This document shows, one piece after another, positions 1 through 4,605 of a stretch of DNA of 5,539 nucleotides. This stretch comes from Balneolaceae bacterium (lineage in GTDB: Bacteria > Bacteroidota > Rhodothermia > Balneolales > Balneolaceae). Position 1 is the first letter of the stretch, and each line of letters begins with the position of its first letter. Made by a program: the position numbers and the translations under genes. Location of the stretch: the NCBI GenBank assembly GCA_021767245.1, contig JAASTO010000174.1, positions 1-5,539 of the forward strand, read 5' to 3'. The notes under the pieces were generated by a model that saw only the letters and a program-made list of their open reading frames with translations, was not told the DNA's origin and made no database searches.

Positions 1-2
1 GG

Positions 3-47
3 GGATCTCAAAGTCATTTTTGGCATGTCATTCAACCTTTGAGATCC
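3..47. repeat. Perfect 11-bp inverted repeat, 23-nt spacer
   Basis: The arm GGATCTCAAAG at 3-13 is exactly repeated as its reverse complement CTTTGAGATCC at 37-47, with a 23-nt spacer. No run of T follows on either side, so it does not look like an intrinsic terminator. It could be an RNA stem-loop, a two-half operator, or a remnant of something lying left of the window. The match is seen directly; any role is inference. Confidence 0.6.
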
Positions 48-304
48 ATCGCGTTCACCATACCATATCGAGTATAATTGGCCGGGCGCTCTGGATGACA
101 ACTAACGAGTGTATTCAGGAAAACCAATCCTTAGCAAGATCACCCCACTTAGGGTTTAAGCTTTCTATAAGCACGATTTTCTTTTTCCGACTCCATCCTT
201 TAATCTGCTTTTCCCGTTGGATGGCATATCACACATCATGCCCAAACTTCTCCAGCTACTTTCAAGAATAACTTGCCACAGACGACCCACGGCTATCTCG
301 CTCA

Positions 305-379
305 GACGCTCTGCGTCGCAGCGAAAGGTATTAGCTCAAGCAGAGAACCTGCGAGCGTCCAACGGTCCTCGCAGCGTTC
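305..379. other. Tandem GC-rich stem-loops
   Basis: Two hairpins lie close together. The first is GACGC/GCGTC (305-309 and 313-317) with a 3-nt loop. The second is an 11-bp stem made of GAAC/GTTC (345-348 and 376-379) and CTGCGAG/CTCGCAG (349-355 and 368-374), interrupted only by one bulged C at 375, with a 12-nt loop. The patch is GC-rich in AT-rich surroundings. No poly-T tract follows the second stem (GGTAACAACA comes next), so it is not a standard terminator. It may be a structured RNA element or a small dispersed palindromic repeat. I do not recognise its family. Confidence 0.4.
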
Positions 380-515
380 GGGTAACAACACTAGTAGTTA
401 TTAAGGATGCTATAAGCTCACCTCCAAAGTACCATCTGTCCATGGAACGAAAAATTCATTTTCGGGATTTATGGGTGTGACTATTTATCAAGACAGACGT
501 TACACTTTACTTATC

Positions 516-1235
516 ATGAAAGACAAGATCGTACTTATCGTTGGGGGATCCGGCGGGATCGGTTCAGCCACAGCCAAAAAATTTGGGTCAATGGGTGCGA
601 AGGTGATTTTAGCAGCCCGTAGCAAAGCCAAAGCAGAAGAAGTGGCCAAAGAGATCAATGATGCAGGTGGAGAGGCTTATGCCATTGAAACTGATGCCAC
701 CGACCGGGCGGCTGTTGAACGCATGGCTACTGAGATCGAAGGTCAGATCGGAAAGATCGAGGTGTTGATCAATGCGTTTGGGCAAGGGATCATACAGCCA
801 TTCAAGGAGATCGATCCGGCAGATGCGAGGGAAGTCGTCGATGTTAATGTATATGGTACATTTTTGGTCACGCAAACCGTGATGAAACACATGAATGAGG
901 ATGAGCCGACATCTGTAGTTATGTTTCCAGGCACCATGGGTAAATATGTCATGAAAAATACCTCCGTGTATGCCGCATCAAAATTTGCCATTCAGGGATT
1001 TACGAAAGCCCTCATTGAAGAACAACGCCGTGGTAAAACGAAATTTTCACTGCTTTACCTGGGAGGAGTGGATACTCCATTCTGGGACGATGAGCGCGTT
1101 GGTATGAAAGTTAAAAAAGAGATGATGCTTTCACCTAAAGAAGTTGCCGATGCTGTATTTTACGCCGTTGACCAACCTTCCGGGTCAGTATTAAATGAAA
1201 TGGTGATACAGCCCCAAAGTCACCAGCTGGTGTAA
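516..1235 (+). CDS. SDR-family NAD(P)-dependent oxidoreductase
   Basis: Classical short-chain dehydrogenase/reductase of 239 residues, a usual length for the family, predicted soluble and cytoplasmic, acting on an unidentified alcohol/ketone substrate. The N-terminal Rossmann fold opens with VGGSGGIG (residues 9-16, the TGxxxGIG-type cofactor loop). Arg35 after strand 2 (ILAAR) favours NADP(H). Asp60 fits the adenine-contacting position, NAFG (86-89) is the NNAG variant, Asn111 is the expected catalytic-tetrad Asn, and Tyr152/Lys156 form YAASK. The position 13 residues before Tyr152, normally the catalytic Ser, is Gly139, followed by Thr140. A PG-like motif (GGVDTPF, 183-189) comes later. I chose ATG 516 because it places the Rossmann strand at residue 4; an in-frame ATG at 471 would add 15 residues without homology-like character. 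No Shine-Dalgarno sequence precedes 516. It stands alone, about 255 bp before the next gene. The family is sure, the substrate unknown. Confidence 0.9.
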   Translation: MKDKIVLIVGGSGGIGSATAKKFGSMGAKVILAARSKAKAEEVAKEINDAGGEAYAIETDATDRAAVERMATEIEGQIGKIEVLINAFGQGIIQPFKEIDPADAREVVDVNVYGTFLVTQTVMKHMNEDEPTSVVMFPGTMGKYVMKNTSVYAASKFAIQGFTKALIEEQRRGKTKFSLLYLGGVDTPFWDDERVGMKVKKEMMLSPKEVADAVFYAVDQPSGSVLNEMVIQPQSHQLV

Positions 1236-1287
1236 TAAATTTCAAAATTAATCTTTGGTGACAAAGTTCAAAACGATTGCTTGAAAT

Positions 1288-1304
1288 GGAAGTCAGAGAC
1301 TTCC
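1288..1304. other. Perfect 7-bp hairpin downstream of SDR gene
   Basis: GGAAGTC (1288-1294) and GACTTCC (1298-1304) pair perfectly around a 3-nt AGA loop, 52 nt after the SDR stop codon. The flanking TTGAAA (1281-1286) and TTTCAA (1317-1322) could close a larger structure. The T-rich stretch (CTTTTC) starts only about 11 nt after the stem, too far for a canonical intrinsic terminator, so it may be an mRNA 3'-end stabilising structure or a weak terminator. Confidence 0.4.
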
Positions 1305-1379
1305 TGAGCATTAACTTTTCAAACACCGCTTTGCTCAAGACTGAAAAGATCTGAAAAATTAATCAGGCCTTCACGAAAC

Positions 1380-1419
1380 TGTACCTTATTGGTATTAGTG
1401 TAGAGAAATGAAAGGTACA
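1380..1419. promoter_or_regulatory. 8-bp inverted repeat upstream of the cluster, possible operator
   Basis: TGTACCTT (1380-1387) and AAGGTACA (1412-1419) are exact reverse complements separated by 24 nt. The half-sites are 32 bp apart start to start, about three helical turns, and lie about 70-110 nt upstream of the GTG start of the response regulator, a suitable place for a transcription factor to act. The repeat is seen directly; its use as an operator is inference, and an mRNA leader stem is the alternative. Confidence 0.3.
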
Positions 1420-1473
1420 TTTAACATTTGTTGACTGTATATTCATTTTTTATCATTGAGGCAGGCTAAATAA

Positions 1474-1484
1474 AGGAAGGAAGG
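1474..1484 (+). promoter_or_regulatory. Strong Shine-Dalgarno for GTG-start response regulator
   Basis: AGGAAGGAAGG (three GG-containing purine blocks) ends 6 nt before the GTG at 1491. It decides the non-ATG start: no in-frame ATG lies nearby, and GTG here gives a receiver domain of exactly the usual length. It is the only strong ribosome binding site in the window; the other genes have weak or A-rich leaders. Confidence 0.75.
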
Positions 1485-1490
1485 TTTATT

Positions 1491-1868
1491 GTGAGCAATG
1501 ATTCACCATTGATCCTCGTCATTGAGGACACTGAGGTTATATACGAGCTCTTACTGTATAAGCTTAAGAAGAGCGGCTACCGGGTAGAACACCGGGCAAA
1601 TGGAAAAGAAGGTCTTGAGGCAGTAAAAGAACTTAAGCCGGATCTGGTTTTGCTGGACGTGATGTTGCCAAGCATGAATGGTTTCGAGGTACTCCGAAAC
1701 ATCAAGGAAGACACGGAAACCAAAGATATCAAAGTGATCATGCTCACCAGTAAGAATCGTGAAGAGGATATCATGAAAGGGCATAAGCTGGGTGCGGAGC
1801 GATATATCGAAAAACCTTTCAAACCAAATATTTTGATGCTTAGGATAGAGGAAGTCCTGGGAAGTTGA
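1491..1868 (+). CDS. Single-domain response regulator (CheY/Spo0F-like receiver)
   Basis: A 125-residue receiver domain with no output domain. The acidic pocket residues Glu12-Asp13 (VIEDTE), the phospho-acceptor Asp56 (LLDVMLP), the switch Thr86 (MLTS), the aromatic Tyr105 and the invariant Lys108 (EKPF) are all present, so it should be phosphorylatable by a histidine kinase or phosphotransfer protein encoded elsewhere; none is in the window. Being output-less, it must act by protein-protein contact, as CheY, Spo0F or DivK do. It starts with GTG behind a strong Shine-Dalgarno sequence and is the first gene of a tight cluster with the HEAT-repeat protein 21 nt downstream, in the same reading frame. 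That context suggests it signals to the HEAT protein and the glycosyltransferase rather than to DNA. The family assignment is certain; the partner is inferred. Confidence 0.95.
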   Translation: MSNDSPLILVIEDTEVIYELLLYKLKKSGYRVEHRANGKEGLEAVKELKPDLVLLDVMLPSMNGFEVLRNIKEDTETKDIKVIMLTSKNREEDIMKGHKLGAERYIEKPFKPNILMLRIEEVLGS

Positions 1869-1889
1869 TTTCATTCACAAAGCCCGGCT

Positions 1890-3002
1890 ATGGACATTTC
1901 TGTTTATTTACTTCTGATCGTTTCAATGGTACTGCTGGGCTTAACGCTGGTACTTTTTCTCAGTGCCATCATAATTCGGGTCTGGCACAGAAATTGGTCT
2001 GCCAAACTGGAAAACTACCGAAAAACCTTGATGCCCCATGTCTTGAATTACCTCGAGGAAGGAAATGAAAAAGAGGTGATAGAGCAATTTACCGGGAAAA
2101 ACCTTGAATATTACGCCTTTGAAAAGATCATTACGGAAATGCTTACTCATGTTGAGGGAACAGAGGCCGATAAACTCAAGGAACTCCTCTTTATAGAACC
2201 GATCTTTGATCACCATTTTAATTTATTGAGGTCATCGGATGATGTAGCCCGGGTAAAGGCCTGTAACTACTTCAGTAATGTACGTTTGGTAAACTATAAA
2301 GTGATCAAAAAGCTGAAGGGGTATTTAGACTCACCGAATCAGATGCTGGTATTTTCAGCAGCAAGCGCACTAATGGGTAGCGATGACGTCAATTTGAGAG
2401 TGGAGGCCCTTAGTCGTGTTGCCAAAAAAGATTTTCTGTCAGAAATGGCGATGATCGAGTTGTTCCATAAATTCCACTCGGATGAGGATGATCAAAATGA
2501 AGCCGAAGGCGAGGCACTGAAAATTGTGTTGGATGAGCAGGATATCCCACCGGCAAACCGGGCGTTATTCATAAAGGGAATCACAGAAATAGGCTACTAT
2601 AACCTTGTGAATTATCTGCTCGAAAAGTTACAGGATCCATCACGGGAATGGAATCATCCGGAGGTATTGTCAGCCATCATCAAGGCTCAGGGCGAATTCA
2701 ATAATGTTAAAAGTATTAAGACCCTTCGCCGGTATTTAGACCATGAAGCTCCGGAAGTAGTGGTCTCTGCTTTGGAAGAACTGGGTGATTATGGGAGTGA
2801 GGATGACTTTCCCTACTTTAAATTTTTATTGGGACATGAAGATAAGAACGTTAAAAAGGCTGCTGTTTTTGCCTTACTAAAAAATGGATTTAAAGAATCT
2901 GAGATTCTTCATGAGGTTCCCGAAAGTGATATAAAATTGATCACAAAGTATGTGCTGATGTACGTTCACGAAAAAAGAAATGAATCAAATTTTAATGGCT
3001 GA
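1890..3002 (+). CDS. Membrane-anchored HEAT-repeat protein
   Basis: 370 residues. One hydrophobic segment near the N-terminus (about 5-29, rich in Leu/Val/Ile) is followed at once by basic residues (R30, H33, R34, K39), which by the positive-inside rule puts the large C-terminal part in the cytoplasm. The remainder is alpha-helical with HEAT-like helix pairs, clearest at about 117-147, 150-180, 225-250, 255-283, 287-300 and 306-333, with typical patterns such as VVSALEELGDYG and VKKAAVFALLKNG. An acidic linker (197-209) interrupts the array. No catalytic motif is visible; HEAT arrays normally bind proteins. The start is fixed because the preceding gene's TGA is in the same frame and only seven codons separate them; the Shine-Dalgarno is weak. 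The 3' end overlaps the glycosyltransferase gene by 23 nt. The likely role is a scaffold linking the receiver upstream to the synthase downstream, which is inference. Confidence 0.88.
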   Translation: MDISVYLLLIVSMVLLGLTLVLFLSAIIIRVWHRNWSAKLENYRKTLMPHVLNYLEEGNEKEVIEQFTGKNLEYYAFEKIITEMLTHVEGTEADKLKELLFIEPIFDHHFNLLRSSDDVARVKACNYFSNVRLVNYKVIKKLKGYLDSPNQMLVFSAASALMGSDDVNLRVEALSRVAKKDFLSEMAMIELFHKFHSDEDDQNEAEGEALKIVLDEQDIPPANRALFIKGITEIGYYNLVNYLLEKLQDPSREWNHPEVLSAIIKAQGEFNNVKSIKTLRRYLDHEAPEVVVSALEELGDYGSEDDFPYFKFLLGHEDKNVKKAAVFALLKNGFKESEILHEVPESDIKLITKYVLMYVHEKRNESNFNG

Positions 3003-4605
3003 GATCAGAGACATACTTCAGCAGTTTGTAACCTATATGGAGCCCGCTGAGTGGCTGTTTATCGGGTATTTTCTTGCCGTAAATCTGACGTACATCCTGC
3101 TCGTCATCATATCATTTTTCTACATCAGGCATCAGCAAAACTACTATCAGGTGTTTAACCTGAAAGGCCTGTTCAATTCAAATTTGTACAAACCGGTCAG
3201 CATACTTTCTCCGGCTTTTAATGAGGAGGTAAACATCATTGCCTCGGTTGAAGCACTGCTCCAGCTGCATTTTTCTGACTTTGAAGTGATCGTTATAAAT
3301 GATGGAAGTACGGATGATACCTTGAAATTACTGATCGAACATTTTGATCTTTATGAGATCGACCGGCCGGTAGAGCTGCATATAGATCACAAACCCATCA
3401 AGAAAGTTTACAGGTCTTCGATCTACCCGGAATTGAAGGTGGTAGATAAAGAAAATGGCAGAAAGGCGGATGCCCTGAATGCGGGGATCAATGTAGCCTC
3501 AAAAGATCTGGTATGTTCCATTGATGCTGATTCCATCCTGGAACCGGATGTACTTCTGAAATTGCTTAAAGCCTTCATGGAAGAAGAAAATGTAGTGGCT
3601 GTAGGAGGGATCGTAAGGATCGCGAATGGCTGTACCATCGAGGATAACATTGTCAAAAAAGTAGATCTGCCGAAGAGCTTTCTGGGTCGCATCCAAACGG
3701 TGGAGTATCTCCGTTCATTTTTATTTGGCAGGGTTGGCTGGGATTACCTTGATAGCCTTTTGATCATTTCCGGAGCCTTTGGGGTGTTCGATAAGAAGGC
3801 TGTGGTTGAAGTGGGTGGGTACCTGCATGACACGGTGGGTGAGGATATGGAATTGGTGGTAAGGCTGCATCGACATTTCAAGGATAAAGGGGAACCATAC
3901 AGAGTGCGATTTTTACCTGAACCGGTGTGCTGGACAGAAGTACCGGATAGTTGGTCAGTTTTGGGGAGGCAAAGAAATCGCTGGCAGCGGGGACTGGCGG
4001 ATACTATGATGCGCCACAAGAAGATGCTGTTCAATCCAAAATATGGTCGACTGGGTATGCTGGCCATGCCGTTCTTCTTTTTTATTGAGATGCTGGGCCC
4101 CGTAATTGAACTGTTTGGTTTTGGGTATTTTCTGATTGTTCTGCTTTTGGGTGGATTCAACTCCACGTTTGTACTTCTGTTTTTAACGGTGTCCGTATTC
4201 CTGGGTATGGTGCTTTCCGTTACCTCTGTCCTTTGTGAGGAACTGTCCTTCCGCCGATATCCAACCCTTGGGAATATCGCCACCCTGACTCTCTACGCCT
4301 TTCTGGAGAATATCGGATACAGACAAATTCACACCTGGTGGAGATTCAAAGGACTGATCGATTTTATTAAAGGAGATAAGGCGTGGGGAGTGATGACCCG
4401 AACCGGCCTGTCCTCAAACAGTAATGTGACAGAAGGAATCAAAAAACTGAAGGATTCTGTATCCAACTTTTTCGGTTCATTAAAATATTGGCTGGTTGTG
4501 TATGGTGTAACGGTCATTGTTATAGCACTCATCCTGCACGTATTGATAGATAACGGAGTGATCCCTGATGTGTATTCCATCGTCAGGGCGGAACTTGGAA
4601 TTTGA
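2980..4605 (+). CDS. Membrane glycosyltransferase family 2, processive type
   Basis: 541 residues, COG1215-like GT2 related in plan to PgaC, NodC, hyaluronan and cellulose synthases. An N-terminal membrane segment (about 24-48) leads to the cytoplasmic GT-A domain: PAFNEE (78-83), Asp108 in INDGSTDDT for nucleotide binding, NGRKADALNAG (159-169), metal-binding D182-A-D184, the acceptor/base motif GED (287-289) and QRNRW (331-335), the QxxRW mark of processive synthases. Further hydrophobic segments lie at about 362-388, 385-417 and 502-524. There is an extended stretch between Asp108 and the DxD motif (about 122-152) compared with compact GT2s. Probable function: transfer of sugar from a nucleotide sugar to build an extracytoplasmic polysaccharide at the inner membrane; sugar identity cannot be read. 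The start at 2980 lies inside the HEAT gene after an A-rich leader; ATG 2995 is an alternative. No c-di-GMP-binding PilZ domain is seen. The next gene starts on the stop codon, so the products probably work together. Confidence 0.93.
   Translation: MNQILMAEIRDILQQFVTYMEPAEWLFIGYFLAVNLTYILLVIISFFYIRHQQNYYQVFNLKGLFNSNLYKPVSILSPAFNEEVNIIASVEALLQLHFSDFEVIVINDGSTDDTLKLLIEHFDLYEIDRPVELHIDHKPIKKVYRSSIYPELKVVDKENGRKADALNAGINVASKDLVCSIDADSILEPDVLLKLLKAFMEEENVVAVGGIVRIANGCTIEDNIVKKVDLPKSFLGRIQTVEYLRSFLFGRVGWDYLDSLLIISGAFGVFDKKAVVEVGGYLHDTVGEDMELVVRLHRHFKDKGEPYRVRFLPEPVCWTEVPDSWSVLGRQRNRWQRGLADTMMRHKKMLFNPKYGRLGMLAMPFFFFIEMLGPVIELFGFGYFLIVLLLGGFNSTFVLLFLTVSVFLGMVLSVTSVLCEELSFRRYPTLGNIATLTLYAFLENIGYRQIHTWWRFKGLIDFIKGDKAWGVMTRTGLSSNSNVTEGIKKLKDSVSNFFGSLKYWLVVYGVTVIVIALILHVLIDNGVIPDVYSIVRAELGI

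Larger units (their letters stand above)
1..515. other. Upstream non-coding region with inverted repeats
   Basis: No convincing gene is seen in this stretch. The two + strand open frames here (20-271 and 217-480) have low-complexity, Ser/Phe/His/Arg-rich translations without recognisable domains, lack ribosome binding sites and overlap each other in different frames, so I treat them as chance. Three inverted repeats are present: 3-13 with 37-47, 305-309 with 313-317, and 345-355 with 368-379. The part around 280-385 is visibly richer in G and C than its AT-rich flanks. I could not recognise a tRNA, a known riboswitch or another named RNA. The region presumably holds the SDR promoter, but no confident promoter boxes are visible. 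A minus-strand gene starting near position 26 and running off the window cannot be excluded. Confidence 0.5.
1236..1490. other. Intergenic region between SDR and response regulator
   Basis: This AT-rich gap of 255 bases has no plausible + strand gene. It holds a perfect 7-bp hairpin (1288-1304), a small CTTTG/CAAAG hairpin (1253-1266), two CTGAAAA copies spaced exactly 10 bp apart (1341-1347 and 1351-1357), and an 8-bp inverted repeat (1380-1387 with 1412-1419). The promoter of the four-gene cluster downstream is expected here, probably between about 1380 and 1470, but I cannot assign -35/-10 boxes with confidence. A minus-strand open frame crossing 1135-1338 is a shadow of the SDR end. Confidence 0.6.

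Noticed and set aside
20..271. Open reading frame of 83 codons on the + strand
   Set aside because: Composition is rich in Ser, Phe, His and Ile without any domain or repeat pattern, it has no ribosome binding site, and it overlaps a second unrelated open frame (217-480).
345..379. Bulged 11-bp stem-loop as an intrinsic terminator of an upstream gene
   Set aside because: No U-rich tract follows on the + strand (GGTAACAACA) and none on the minus strand immediately after the stem; no upstream gene reaches it.
217..480. Open reading frame of 87 codons on the + strand, overlapping the extended SDR frame
   Set aside because: Arg/Ser-rich translation with no recognisable family; its middle part is the GC-rich hairpin patch, so the openness is likely a composition effect.
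471..515. Upstream ATG that would extend the SDR by 15 residues
   Set aside because: Classical SDRs begin a few residues before the first Rossmann strand, which fits ATG 516; the extra residues look unlike coding extensions of this family and there is no ribosome binding site.
1431..1456. TTGACT at 1431 with TATCAT at 1451 as a sigma-70-like promoter for the cluster
   Set aside because: The spacer is only 14 nt, shorter than functional spacing, and the Bacteroidota -33/-7 pattern (TTTG with TAnnTTTG) is also not clearly matched, so no promoter is called.
3744..4283. Long minus-strand open frame (179 codons) opposite the glycosyltransferase
   Set aside because: It lies wholly inside a gene with clear motifs on the + strand; its Ser/Arg/Pro-rich translation is typical of an antisense shadow.
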